From Scortum barcoo (taxonomy: Eukaryota; Chordata; Actinopteri; Centrarchiformes; Terapontidae), in contig CM041552.1 of NCBI GenBank assembly GCA_023238725.1, positions 13,245,147-13,309,146 on the forward strand: DNA of 64,000 bases, in the 5' to 3' direction. The notes beneath the pieces are model-generated. The model worked only from the letters and a program-made list of their open reading frames with translations, ran no database searches and had not been told where the DNA came from. Below, piece after piece: positions 52,440 through 64,000 of the stretch; the first letter of the stretch is position 1, and each line of letters begins with the position of its first letter. Made by a program: the position numbers and the translations under genes.

Positions 52440-54256
52440 AGAGCACACTGACAGAGGCAGAATGGTTCTCTCCTGCACAGCAACACATTGCGTATATGCA
52501 GAGCCACTCTCCCTATTAGTGGAACGCTTCTACGCGCTGTTGACTTCTGGAGAGGAAAACATACAGTCATGTCCACTGGTTATCAACTGATGCCACAATT
52601 ACCCACCCCTCCACCTGCCACCCAGCCCTTCACAGAGTGTGTCCACTGTGTGCATAATAGAGACTTGCGTATATGAAACTATAACAATCTTAATGACACC
52701 CAATGAATTTGTGATTGAAAAATTAGGTCACTCCCTTTTGGTGGACGAAGATCAAAATGGAAACTGAGGCTTCCAGATGCAAATGAGGTCTCAGTGACTC
52801 TTGCTAGGCCTTAAATAGACAAAACTAAGAAGGAAAATGGCTTGTTATTTGGAAAGATTCTCCTGGTTACTGGTAGATACTTTCAACTGCCTGATATCTG
52901 GCTACACCTAATTTTCTAATTCATCTGCTAGATGGACTAACAAGACATACCAGAGATTCACCACTATTATTTCCAGTCTTTTTAAAGCACAACTGCTCTT
53001 ATACAGTAGGAGAGCTCATCTACATCACTCCATCCATCTACCCATTCATCCATCCAAGCGTCAATTCTCTGTATCCACTTATTCCTGTTCAGGACAGAGA
53101 CAGACTGCAGGATATTGCACCATGCACTGAGAAAAAAAATCAGTACAATGGGCACAAGGCACTGGGTGAAAGATGGTGTAACACATAAACCTTTCATAAC
53201 CTACAGCTAGCAGAAGATAAAAAACTGAAAACATGGTGTGCAACTGAGCATTCATGAGAAAATGTCAAATAAAAAATGACTAATCATGATTACAGACAGA
53301 ATTCGTGAAATTATAAAAACCTAGTGCCGACAAAGGTGAAACAGCTGGAACATGATCCTCTGGTTTGAAATAGTTTAGAAACACAATCTGGCCGGACAAA
53401 CCGGTCTGCAAATGTAAAGGACACCCCCTCACACACTCCAAAAAGAGGTAACTACAATCAAAAACAATTAAAAAGCTGCTTTGTGAGAGCAAAGAGATGC
53501 AAAGGTGCATTCATTCCTACATTCAAACATTATTTTTTAAACAAGGTGCAGAAATGTTGCACCTACAAGCCATAGATGCACCTACTGGAAAAGACACCCT
53601 GAAGGAAAAGTAAAAGAAGATAATGGAGAACTTGGAGTTAAGATTAACATGTGTGCAAAAAGTCACATCAAGCAGACACGGGATAAAATGAACATCCAAT
53701 CAGAGTTTCTGACCACCCAATGCAAGTGCAACATTCAGTCTTTCAGTTTTGGTTTTGTCACCTAACTCTAAAAACTTCCTCAATTTTTTTATATGCTCAA
53801 CTTTTCATATCAGCCACTAGTGTGCTCTGGCTCTCTGCTGTTTTGACAACCAACATACCCTCAGGTAACATACAACAGAGTAAATACTCAGTTTATCTGA
53901 GCTCACTGCTTCAAACACTAAACCTCTAAAGACCTTAAATGTCGCCAATACACTTCCTCAGCTTTAATCTTGATGGGCGATCCTTATAAACTTGCTGTTT
54001 TTGTGCCACTTCTGACTTACAATCCAGAGTAACTGGCTACTGGTTGGTAAGTTGATTAGCCTATGGGTTAGAAGCCAATCTAAGCACTTTCTCCCGCTTA
54101 AATTCATAATTTAAATCTGAGGAAGTGCAGTCACAGTTAACACATGACATGATATGAACTGAAAATAAGCTTAATTAAAAGTCTTTCATAGTATGAAGAA
54201 GGAGCTTCAGCTGGAGGCAGTAGAAACTAAAAGTATAATCCATGATAGTTTAAGCT

Positions 54257-54270
54257 GTTTCCATAGCAAC
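54257..54270 (+). promoter_or_regulatory. Candidate X-box-like site
   Basis: GTTTCCATAGCAAC fits the relaxed X-box pattern RYYNYYATRRNRAC at all positions. About two such matches are expected by chance here. Confidence 0.25.
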
Positions 54271-56162
54271 AGATGCTAAACTGATGCTGGAATGTCAAGA
54301 CTTCAGACCGGCAATGATATTGTGTTTTTGTTGACAGATAACTCACAACACCACCACCATCTAAACTAAAGGGAGAATCTGAGTGGGTACACAGCAAGAC
54401 AGGCAACTTACACTAAAACAAAATTTTAATAACATCATGTAAATAGCATAACGTGAATGTATTATTTATCTGGAACCACTGGAAGAGTGCTGCCTACTGG
54501 ACAACAGTCTATTTACATGCATGGTTAAGCTCAATAATAGCAGCCGGTCATATTTTCATACACAATCAAATTCAATACAGCGCTCTTTTCACGATAATTA
54601 TCCTGAGTAAATGTATTGTGTTCCCCCCTCTACGACACCGCTCTGTCCCAAGGGACTCGGAGCATCCCAATCCCACCTCTTGGATTGAACAAGTCAGAAA
54701 TCAGGTGACTTGGAGAGACAAAAAGAAGATTAAATCGAAGACACAGGAAGGTTTGGAGTCATTTAACCACACATAAATAAAAATCACAGAGATCACTGAA
54801 TCTACCTGGACCTAACTGGACTTACATATGCATATTTTTCATATTCTGTACATACATGCTGATATATAAGCTATCACAACATTAAGTTGGCAATCTGGCA
54901 GTATAAACCTACAATAAACTCTCTGAAGGTCATTTATCCTCATCTGTCCTCACTCAAACAACCTCACCTGGATGAAATATTAGCTCATTACTGTATGATG
55001 CTCTGCTATAGCCCTGTGTTTGTCTGAGGATGTCAGAAAGAAAGGGGGGTGAAGGCGTAGGAGAGAGAATTGGAGGTAGGGGAGCCATGAAATAAATACC
55101 CGTCTGTTTTCCCCTCAACAGAAATAAACAAGGCGTTCACTTGTCAGCCTGCAAGAGAAAGGGCACACTGTTTATGCAGAGGAAAAGAGAGCGAGAGATG
55201 CACACACACACACAGATGCACACACACAAATGGAGATGGGTGCTCTTGGTGAGAGTGGGTGCTTAAAGAGGGACACGAGTGAAGAAAAAATATGTGTGTG
55301 TATATTCTTGACAGTCAGAACACTTGATATGTAGCTCTTTGTGTGGCTGTGGGTCTAAATTACAGTGTGTTGGGTACGGCAACTTGCAAGCATTGTGAAT
55401 CCTACTTCCACCACTTTGATCTCCAACATTACAAGAAAATACATCATAAAAAGTCAAGGCCACTGTCCAGATATTTCCCTTGTGGCTATGTAAGAAACAT
55501 GTTGAAAGTGAGAAGAGAGATGTGTGTGATTTTTTTGAGACCAACTAATTAGACTTGGAAAACTAACCGCGGCTGTGTTCCTCTTAGGAGGAGGTGGTGG
55601 AGCATTGTGTTTCCCAGGACAAAAGAAAAATAAGTTCGGAGGGAGAAAGAGCGCCAAGACAAATCATTTTAGTGCCTACAGTTTGTGTTTTCTTCCCCTT
55701 TCTTTCTATTTCACAGCTTCTAATGTTGTTTTTGGGGCATTTATGTGTGCGAGCGGCCATGGCTATTACAATAGATTTTATTTTGTAGAGAGGCTGTATC
55801 TGACATACATTGTATTTACAACTTGGCAGCGGAGATGTAGTCAACAAGGATGAATGAGCTGTAGTGCGAGCACTCAACTGTCAATCTGCGCTCATACACA
55901 AGAGCTTTGTCCAAGAGAGCGGGTGTGTGTGTGCAAGTGTGTGTGTGTGTGAGGCCGACTCCAGAGAGAAATGTATCAAGGCTAGAATGACTTTCAACTG
56001 AAATGTATATGAGATTCAAATTACATCTCTTTTTTCCTCTATACTCTCCCTTTCCGCACTCCTCTCCCCCCGCCTTTGTCTTCTGGGAGCCTTAGTCAGC
56101 TAAGCTCAGATGTAAAAAGATTTTCTTCTCTCGCTGTCTCTCTCTCTCACACACGCAAATGC

Positions 56163-56185
56163 ACACACACACACACACACACACA
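56163..56185. repeat. (CA)n microsatellite
   Basis: About 23 nt of CA repeat. Confidence 0.95.
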
Positions 56186-56229
56186 GTCAAAGGGCAGGGC
56201 AGGGTATAAATATTAGTGAAATCCCTTGT

Positions 56230-56580
56230 AAAAGGAATATCTCAACATTTTGAGAAATATGTTTATTCGCTATCTTGCCGAGTGTGAAGATAGCGAATAA
56301 ACATACTGTGCACTGCCAACCGCTGGATAGCTTAGCTTAACATAAAGACTGGAAACCCATGGAAACTTGTAGCGGGTCCCATCTAACTGTAACAAAAACC
56401 CTCCACCATTTAGTTTGTTTAATCTTCTACCAACAAGTTGAGGGTTTACAATGTACCGGACTGTTTCTTGCCGACGTGTTCTGGGGTTTTGTCCTCACCA
56501 GGCAACCAATAGAGGCATGTTTCTGGACATTAATTGTACAAACAACCATGGTCTGCCGAGCCCCAATCCTGATTTAGCTC
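56230..56580. mobile_element. Decayed copy of the foldback transposon
   Basis: Starts AAAGGAATATCTCAACATTT and contains TAGCTTAGCTTAACATAAAG and ACTGGAAAC at about 56327-56355, the same landmarks as in the element at 24570-25237. An 18-bp perfect hairpin lies at 56259-56304. The right end could not be fixed. Confidence 0.6.
56259..56304. repeat. Perfect 18-bp inverted repeat
   Basis: Left arm 56259-56276 (ATGTTTATTCGCTATCTT), 10-nt spacer, right arm 56287-56304, its exact reverse complement. Confidence 0.95.
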
Positions 56581-58398
56581 TTTCCTCTGTGCCATAGACC
56601 TCCACAGTTGTCCAGAGCCTTTAAAAACACCTCATTGGTGAGTCACACCATTACACTGGACAGCATGTTCTTTCATTACCAAGAAATCTGTAGTGCATTT
56701 TTAGTCACCAAACCTGTGACTATCACAAACAAATGCGCTTGTGAATTATTTTGCTTCAAGAACTACAGTACAGTGTTTTGTGACCAATTTTTAAAGATGT
56801 GTGTTTTTAGCACGAAAGTATTAGCTTGGGACTGACAGCCACAGAAATGCTGAGGAAGAGAGACTATCTGTCTTCTTACTGGTTCTGGTCTTCTCATGAC
56901 ATTTGTTGAAAATAAAAAAAACACAGAATATCAAAAAATGTAATACGTGTAGCTCAGCTGTAATTTATACATGCAGCGAGGAGCGCTATTCATGCAAGAT
57001 GTCACAATTGTAAAGCACAGGATGTGAGTAAGGAGTGAGCCATTAGTTCAGTGAGGGTTGACTAAGACAAGGGGGAGAAAAGGAGGTATAAAAAAAAAAA
57101 AAGTGGAGGATTCCTCAGAAGACATGCTCGAAACTCACATTGCTGTTTTCAAACAATGTCTCCAGTGAGACAGAGTGAGAAGAACAGAAAACTTGCGTTG
57201 CCCTGGGCATTGTAAAACAATGGCTATGCACATGAACAAAACAGACAAAAAAAAAACAGACTGCACTTTCAAAATACCAAGAGCTAAGGTACAGAAAGTA
57301 AGAGCAGAGCAGAGAAAATAAGTAGGTGAGGGAAGAAGAGGAAGAGGGCAGGCACGCTGAAAATAGCAGAAAGAGAAGGAAAATAATGATGCAAAACAAG
57401 AGGCGGTCAGGTGGGGCTGATAAGCGCTTGAAAGGAATAAATGTCAAGTCAAGCAGTAAGAGAACCCTAGGAGGTGGAGGTAAAAGAGAAAGTGAGAAAG
57501 GGAGAGCGCATTTATGATGCCAGCAGTCCAAATAATGTAACATGGAGGACAAATCTGAAACTGTCTATCGCGGATCAGAGCCCCTCCCATCATTTTGTTG
57601 CAGTGGCTTAATAAAAACGTAATGAAAACTTTCAAAACACTATTGGCAAAATAACCTTTACATGTGTTATACTCCGCTGACTTCCACGAACTATTGATGT
57701 GTGTGTGGTGTATGTGCTCGCACGCTGGCATATGTCTTGTGGGAGTCCTCAGGGTATCCCATACATCCCAGAGAGCCCATTGATTAGCTATTAATAAAGC
57801 ATAGAGATGCCATTGCTCACAGGGGAGGTCAGCGAGGGCTCACGCACACACACAACCACAGACACACACACATCCACACACACACACACACAGCTACACA
57901 GTTTAAATGAACAGATACAGCGGCAGAGGTTACGTGAGGTTGGCGGGAATAAGCAGGACAGGAGAGAAAAAGGAGAATATAAAAAAAATGGAGAGTGTCA
58001 AAAGGGAAAAAGAAAAATTGAGTAGGACTGAAGGGGGAAAAAAAAGGGTGAGCAGGTAAATTGTTCCGATCTATTTCGCCTGTCTTCTGCCCACTCCCCC
58101 ATCAAGTTATTCTACCTCTATCTCCCTGTCCTTCTTTCACTTTGAGGCCCTCTATCTTTCTCTCGCTGCCTCTGCCTGTGTCCATTGTGGGCTGCATGTC
58201 AGAGCTCCGTTGGCTGTCTCCATCCTGTCTTTGATTAGCTGTGATCTATGAGCCCGATGAAAGAAATGAATAGGGAGAAGTGAGTGAAAGCAGCCAAGAC
58301 GGAAGGGGAGAGGTAAGAGGAGGAGCTCCTCCAGCTGATGGATACGACTGTGGTCAAGTCAGGACACATCTCAGCGAGAAAGAGGGAGACAGAGGGGA

Positions 58399-58420
58399 GA
58401 GAGAGAGAGAGAGAGAGAGA
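58399..58420. repeat. (GA)n microsatellite
   Basis: About 22 nt of GA repeat. Confidence 0.95.
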
Positions 58421-58738
58421 CACGGATGCGTCAGACAGGGCACATTTGCATCTCTCATTCTGCTTTATTTGCTGCAGTTTTCATCCATTTTGTTCCTGCT
58501 TCTTCAACCGACTGCCCTCCTCCTCCTACTCCTCCCCCTCTGTCCCTCCTCGGCTTACCCTCCCTCCCACCTCTCTCCCTCTCCAGCATGTACATCTTCA
58601 GGTCACGGGTCATTAAGTCAGCTCCAGAGGGGATGTGTCTGAACAGGATATCTCTCATATTGCCCTGCCCCCACCACGCTACTAAAACACAGACGCGCGC
58701 AAACACATGCACGTCTGTAACCGTGCATGCAAATGCAA

Positions 58739-58740
58739 GT

Positions 58741-58775
<35 letters not shown>

Positions 58776-58776
58776 G
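58739..58776. repeat. (TTTC)n microsatellite
   Basis: About nine TTTC units. Confidence 0.97.
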
Positions 58777-61129
58777 TTTTGTATTCATCTTTATCTCTTT
58801 ATTTACAATTTGTCAGTCTCTCAGGTTTTAGGGCAGGACCCCATGCAGCATCAATTGTTATATTTTAAAAAATTCCAGAGACTGATAATTGTCTAGAAAA
58901 AGATAAAAAAAAATGAATATGTATGTAATATGTATGGATTTATTTCTGTTACATTGGGAGATCCCTCTCATTGTCCTGAAAACTGAATATAAAACTCACA
59001 AAGTCACATTAATATGGCCCTATGAAGTGTTTGAGTACTAATAGTGCTATTTAGTCCCATCTCAAGGAGTGTGTCCCTGTTTTGTTTGTACTGTGAGCAG
59101 CATGCTCTGCTTTTGGTTTCACGCTGTTCTGCTGAACAGTTGGTAGTAGCACATGAAAAAAAGTACTGAAGAAGAAGAGTGCAAGCTAGGAAAAATTAAT
59201 ATTGAATTAAAAAAAAAATCTTTACAATTTCCTTTGTATTTTTTTTTCTAATGAGAAAACTCCACAGCACCTTTAAGTCAATACAGCTGGTGTGGTAAAG
59301 TTCATTCCCAGCTAGTTCACAATTGTAAGACATATTGATGTATTATATTAATTTATTACTTGCCATTCAAAGTTAATGTATAGTCAAATTCCATTACGTT
59401 TTACACAAAGCTACATTACATACCTATTATCAAACAAACACTGTAAGTATGAAGCACTGAATAATATTGGCCATGCATATATTTGTTGTCTGTGTTTAAG
59501 TAACCAACAGAAGTGACCAACAGAACAACTTTCCTTTGGGAAAAGGTCGCAAGAAACAAATTCACATTTTAGCTCAACAAGATGTGACAAACACTGTCAG
59601 ACTCCAGCAAATGCTTGCTTGCAAATTCATACACACACACGAATGTACATACACATATACACACACTTCTCAGCCATGGTTGTTGTGCACTGTCAAACAA
59701 CATTAGATTGCAAGACAGTGTCGGTGGGATAATTAGAATAACACATCCACTGTATTCTTCATTATGTGTGTCATCTTCACTTATTGGCTGTGTTTCCTCA
59801 CTGACACCACCCTCCTCCCCCCCATGCTACCCCCAATCCCTGACACACGAACACACTCTTACCCCACCCTACAAGTGACGTGCTTTTTAAGGAAAGTCGC
59901 GATCCCCAGTAGTGATGGCCCCAAGTATAGATCTGATTGTCTGAACCCGCATCGTGTATTTATTTCCCCCTAATTAGTTCCTTGTTCCTGGAGGTGGAGG
60001 AGGAGGACTGCAGCAATCATCCACAAAGTTGAGGCACAGCATCACTGTTTGAGGAAGAGGGTGTTGGCGAGGAGATCATGGTGGGTGATGAGTAATGCTC
60101 TGACGTCGGTTCTGCACTTGGCAAAATATCTAACAGAGATTCTGTCTGCTGGCACGTACTTACACTACTATTGTAAGTATATATGCAGGAGGATACGAGG
60201 CGCGCTCAGCCGGAAAGACGCAGACATGCCGCTGTGCAGCAAACACGGCGAGCAATGATCTCGTGCACAAACGACAAGGACTATACAGTATAAAATTAAA
60301 AGCATGTCGGCCGGCAGGTCAGAAACAAACAAACAGACAGACAAATTCACATGCATATACCCGTGCACACACCTTGGCTGTGTGTGGTTAATGAATAACT
60401 AACTAGCAGAGAGAAAAGGGAGCCATCTTCTCTGAGTAAGGCCAAATGAATTCGCCGAAGCGCTATGCAAATGTTCCCTGGGCTAACGAGACTGCCTGCA
60501 TGATTGGAGTGCCATTGAAATTCTCCTCGTGCACAGCCCTCTCTCACTTCCTACCTCCCTCCCTCCTTCAATCTCCCTCCATCTCTCCCGCCATTTCAAT
60601 CTCTACTCAGAACATCCATGTTCCTGTGTATGTACAGTGTATATCCATCTGTCTGTCTATGCGGCTGCCTCTCTGCCGCTGTCATTCCACAAATAGCCTG
60701 GACGTTTATGTCTCAGTGGATCTTAAAAGCTACAAATCATCATTTCCTTTCAACACTGAAATCATGTCAACAACTCAGATACACACTGCGGCCCTATCAG
60801 TGCCTGGACAGCAGTGAATGCCCCTGTGTCTTTCTCCTCTCTCTCTTTCTCTCTCTCTCTGTCTGTCTGTCTCACTAACACATAGACACACACACAGTAA
60901 CACACACGCACACACAGTCCGCTCAAACAGAGCGCGCTCAGAGTCGCTCTGCACCTGTTCTCTCTGTAAAACATCCAAACACGAGTGCTGAATAAATAAC
61001 CCAACCTAACACGAATCACTGCCAGGTTCACACATGCGCACACGCGCACACACGCGCGCACACACACATACACACACACCACAGCCCATAAACACACATC
61101 AATAAGTAAACACCACCAACCCCCCCTGC

Positions 61130-61164
61130 CCCCCCCCACACACACACACACACACACACACACT
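61130..61164. repeat. C run followed by (CA)n
   Basis: A short run of C leading into about 25 nt of CA repeat. Confidence 0.95.
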
Positions 61165-62296
61165 CAGTACAAACTGCTACCATCCTAAAGACTAACACGC
61201 ATAGATGTGCACAGTGTGTGTATTGGTAATGGTCAGAACAGGGATGAATTAAAAAAAAAAAGAGAAAGAGGGATGGATGAGAACGGGTAGGTGGGGGGCA
61301 TTAAGCACTTGTCAGATGCATCTTTAATGGCAGGATACAGCGGCTTTAGAGCCCCTGGCCTCCTCTTCCTCCCTGGGGTGCTGGGGACAGCAAGAAAACC
61401 CAACACACGCACCTCTTTTTTGTCCATCCCCTCATATGTCCCCATATACCTACCAGCCTCATTCCATCATCCCTCCATCCTATGCCCACTTTGCCATCTG
61501 CATAATTTAGCATGTCATGCTTTTGTGCCACTTTGTCTTTCTTTTTCTGCCTATTCGGCTTTCTTTTTTTTTTTGGTGTTGTTTTCCGTTGTTTACTTCA
61601 AGTTTGATGGAGTGGAAGGACAAGATGATGCTTTGTCACTTCAGCGTCTCCTAATAAGTGCCTCTAGAAAAGGAAGGGTGAGCAAAAGATAAAGTTATGG
61701 GAAGAGTGGATAGACGGGGTGGGGTGGAGAGAGTGTAGGGCCTCTGCAGAGTGGCCACAAAATGGAGACTGGGACAGAAGCTGCAGCAGCTGTGGTGACG
61801 CTACACTTCACAGGGAGCAAGAGAGGCGGTGTGTGTGAAAGGGAAGGGGGGGATTAAACAACCTCAATCAATGAATGCAAAAACACTGACGTCACACTTT
61901 TCCACACCCTCTTCACCCTCTATGCTCTCCCTACCCCTGCCTCTCTCCCACAATATTAACCAATCCATGATTCAATGACTCCACAGAAACTTTGTGAACA
62001 AGTCATGATTGATATTACTGTAATATTTTAAGTACATTTTTTCATAAAATTACAATATTTTTAGAATGGAGCCCATTGTATCAAATAACAGCTAAATCAG
62101 TTTTGTTAAGGGTTTTATTCCTCAGCGTGATTTATTAATGTAATATGACTCACTGTCAGCATTTTCTTCAACATTTAATGAAGTGTGCTACTCTGTTGTC
62201 ACCAGTTCATAACCACAGTATGTGATGTGATTCACATATGTATGATGTTTGTGTCTGAGGATTAAAAAAAAAAAAACTTTATCACACTGTGTGAAA

Positions 62297-62384
62297 GATA
62301 AGATAAGATAAGATAAGATAAGATAAGATAAGATAAGATAAGATAAGATAAGATAAGATAAGATAAGATAAGATAAGATAAGAT
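62297..62384. repeat. (GATAA)n pentanucleotide array
   Basis: About 88 nt of the AGATA/GATAA pentamer, directly beside a retroposon-like sequence. Confidence 0.97.
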
Positions 62385-62645
62385 CCTTTATTGATCCCAC
62401 GGTGGGGAAATTTCACTGTTACAGCAGCTCAAACACAAAGTAAAAGAGACATTAAATAATAGACAAAAAAACACACAAAGACACAAAAAAACATGTATGT
62501 ACAATAAATAGTAAATAATAATAATAATAACAGAAAAAGAAAGAAACAGTATTTATATACACAGCCTCTCTCACCCAGTTAGATGTGCAGTGGTGAGGTG
62601 TTATTGCACAGGTGAATATGGATATATAGAAGATATGAATTAACC
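62385..62645 (-). mobile_element. Retroposon-like element ending in the GATAA array
   Basis: TCCTTTATTGATCCCAC then GTGGGGAAATTTCACTG next to a simple repeat is a combination seen at the 3' ends of common fish retroposons; on the minus strand it reads as a terminus with AATAAA before the array. The inner part includes TTATTGCACAGGTG. Family not asserted, 5' limit approximate. Confidence 0.5.
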
Positions 62646-62908
62646 CTATAAGTAACAACATTAACATTAACATTATTGGTTTAATATTTTTCATTCATTT
62701 CATGATAAGACCAAATAAAACATAAAAATCTGTACTTTGTAAATTTTCATCGTGGTCTAATTTGCAAGTCATGTTTTCTTTAACTCCCAAGAGACGGACG
62801 TGACTGCATATCGTACAAATTCATGAACTAGCCTGTGAGATGAATTTCTACATTTCTCTTTCAACATTTTGATAGCAGCAGTATTTTATGGGGAATTTGT
62901 AGAAAATA

Positions 62909-62940
62909 AAAACCCTAACCCTAACCCCTAACCTAACCTT
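62909..62940. repeat. Short telomere-like CCCTAA repeat
   Basis: Four to five units of AACCCTA or a close variant, then decaying CCTAA and CTAAAT units to about 62970. Confidence 0.85.
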
Positions 62941-63241
62941 CTAACACCAACCCTAAATCTTAAATCTAACATTTGACAGTTTAAAAAATCCAATAATGGT
63001 CTATCGGCCAGTTGTACACACAGTAAATATGTAACTTTCCCTAAATTATTTTTAAACTTTGCAATAGTGACACTATGGACAATTCCGTAATGTAGTTTCT
63101 TGTTTATCAGCTGACATATAGACAGATATTAATATATCTGCAAGAAGATGATACTTGTCAATACAAGGGCCCAGTCAATTCAATGGTTTTACTTTAATGC
63201 GTACCAAACATGCATACAGTGTCTTCCACAAAACAAACAAA

Positions 63242-63245
<4 letters not shown>

Positions 63246-63282
<37 letters not shown>

Positions 63283-63289
63283 ACACACA
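63246..63289. repeat. (CA)n microsatellite
   Basis: About 44 nt of CA with one interruption. Confidence 0.97.
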
Positions 63290-63468
63290 GTGTCATCATC
63301 CTATTCAGGACCATGCACTCTGAAATTTACAACTTGTGAGAACAGAAAGAAACAGAGGTTTATCTTCACATTTGTAGATGAAAGATTACTTCTCCTGACG
63401 GTGACAACATGTACATTTATGCTACCTGTCACTGAAGTGTACATAAATATACAGTTATGTCCTCTCTG

Positions 63469-63473
<5 letters not shown>

Positions 63474-63503
<30 letters not shown>
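63474..63503. repeat. (GT)n microsatellite
   Basis: 30 nt of GT repeat. Confidence 0.97.
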
Positions 63504-63505
<2 letters not shown>

Positions 63506-63607
63506 AAGTGAAAGTGTATGGAGCTGAGCCGTTGTGATACACTAATAAAAATCAGGCAGCGCGATGCATCCTCACACCTTCCTCATTCCGCCCGCCGGTT
63601 CGCACCC

Positions 63608-63621
63608 GTTACCATGGTGAC
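63608..63621 (-). promoter_or_regulatory. Candidate RFX X-box
   Basis: Minus strand reads GTCACCATGGTAAC, a full match to the RFX consensus GTNRCC-N2-RGYAAC. It lies beside a GC-rich patch with GCCCGCC at about 63590-63596. Function is inference; roughly one such match is expected by chance in a window this size. Confidence 0.35.
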
Positions 63622-64000
63622 CAGATAAAACTCACACTGTTTTAAGCTCCAACTGGAGGAGGAGATGGATACTCGCAAAGTGACACACACACAAACACGC
63701 ATTCACACACAGATGAAGTTCCTTCATACACATCCGTCAACAGAGCATCCTCTTTCAGTTCCTTAACTGACAAGCAAACAAATGCTAATTTTCTAACCAA
63801 CGGCAACACCAGCAAACCATCAATTAGGGAGAGAGGCATTGCTAGATAGAGAGATAGCAGGAGAAGGGGAGGTGTGACAGGGGAGTAAAAACCAGGATAG
63901 CCAGTCAACACACAAAGCCCTTCTCTGTTTGACTGTCTGCCTGTCTATCTATCTGTTCATTTCCCCCACATTGCTGCTCCATGAACGGGCCTCAACGCAA

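Larger units (their letters stand above)
47001..56000 (-). other. Large 5' dscaml1 intron, distal part
   Basis: No exon recognised. Holds a degenerate repeat at about 48385-48540, short GT and CA arrays (48890-48910, 52416-52438), unique stretches with homeodomain-type cores near 50225-50340 and 51640-51830, pyrimidine-rich DNA 51430-51530 and 52070-52250, an X-box-like site at 54257-54270, and GC-poor unique DNA. Confidence 0.6.
56001..64000 (-). other. Large 5' dscaml1 intron, end of window
   Basis: No exon recognised. Holds a decayed transposon copy at about 56230-56580, microsatellites at 58399-58420, 58739-58776, 61130-61164, 62297-62384, 63246-63289 and 63474-63503, a telomere-like stretch at 62909-62940, and an RFX X-box-like site at 63608-63621 beside a GC-rich patch. 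Whether the window ends inside the intron or near another gene cannot be told from the sequence. Confidence 0.55.

Noticed and set aside
60158..60180. Inverted repeat TACTTACA / TGTAAGTA with a 7-nt spacer.
   Set aside because: Eight-bp arms are expected by chance several times in 64 kb.
26876..63511. Many 60-160 codon ORFs in the large intron, on both strands.
   Set aside because: They are dominated by His-Thr, Cys-Val, Ser-Leu or Tyr-Ile runs produced by CA, GT, CT and TA repeats, overlap on both strands and show no domain or splice logic.

Overview
The window is vertebrate nuclear DNA, almost certainly from a ray-finned (probably percomorph) fish. The evidence is a multi-exon cell-adhesion gene with clear vertebrate orthology, spliceosomal introns, very dense CA/GA/TA/GATA microsatellites, and several degenerate interspersed repeats of kinds common in teleosts. 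I see no bacterial gene organisation, tRNA, rRNA or CRISPR array.

The only protein-coding gene I can support is on the minus strand: a Down syndrome cell adhesion molecule-like 1 (dscaml1) gene. Nineteen consecutive internal exons lie between 25486 (5' side) and 1659 (3' side), 3369 nt in total. Every junction has GT donor and AG acceptor bases, and all reading phases join in frame. In protein order they encode the second half of Ig2, then Ig3 to Ig9, then fibronectin type III domains FN1 to FN4. The start codon, signal peptide, Ig1 and first half of Ig2 would lie upstream (beyond 64000, or missed in the large intron). Ig10, FN5-FN6, the membrane segment and the cytoplasmic tail would lie downstream, before position 1. 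Identification rests on near line-by-line agreement with the vertebrate DSCAML1 ectodomain as I know it; it fits DSCAML1 better than its paralogue DSCAM (for example the Gly-Ser-Gly-Gln-Pro stretch and the Ser-Glu-Tyr-Glu start of the second FN4 exon).

Layout: 1-1658, intron toward Ig10. 1659-7439, FN4 and FN3 exons. 10847-12287, FN2 and FN1. 12433-16188, Ig9, Ig8 and Ig7. 17966-18992, Ig6. 21765-25486, Ig5, Ig4, Ig3 and the Ig2 half. 25487-64000 is one very long intron, more than 38 kb, in which I found no exon, only microsatellites, purine-rich tracts, degenerate transposon copies and several stretches that look like conserved non-coding sequence.

I did not find a previously undescribed system. 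The points most worth following are: a 6-nt tandem duplication that doubles a Trp-Ala pair in FN3; a strong decoy splice donor 7 nt inside the Ig5 exon; Ig exons whose symmetric phases would allow clean domain skipping; a long foldback transposon beside the Ig3 exon with a second decayed copy carrying a perfect 18-bp hairpin; and very long polypyrimidine tracts before some acceptors.
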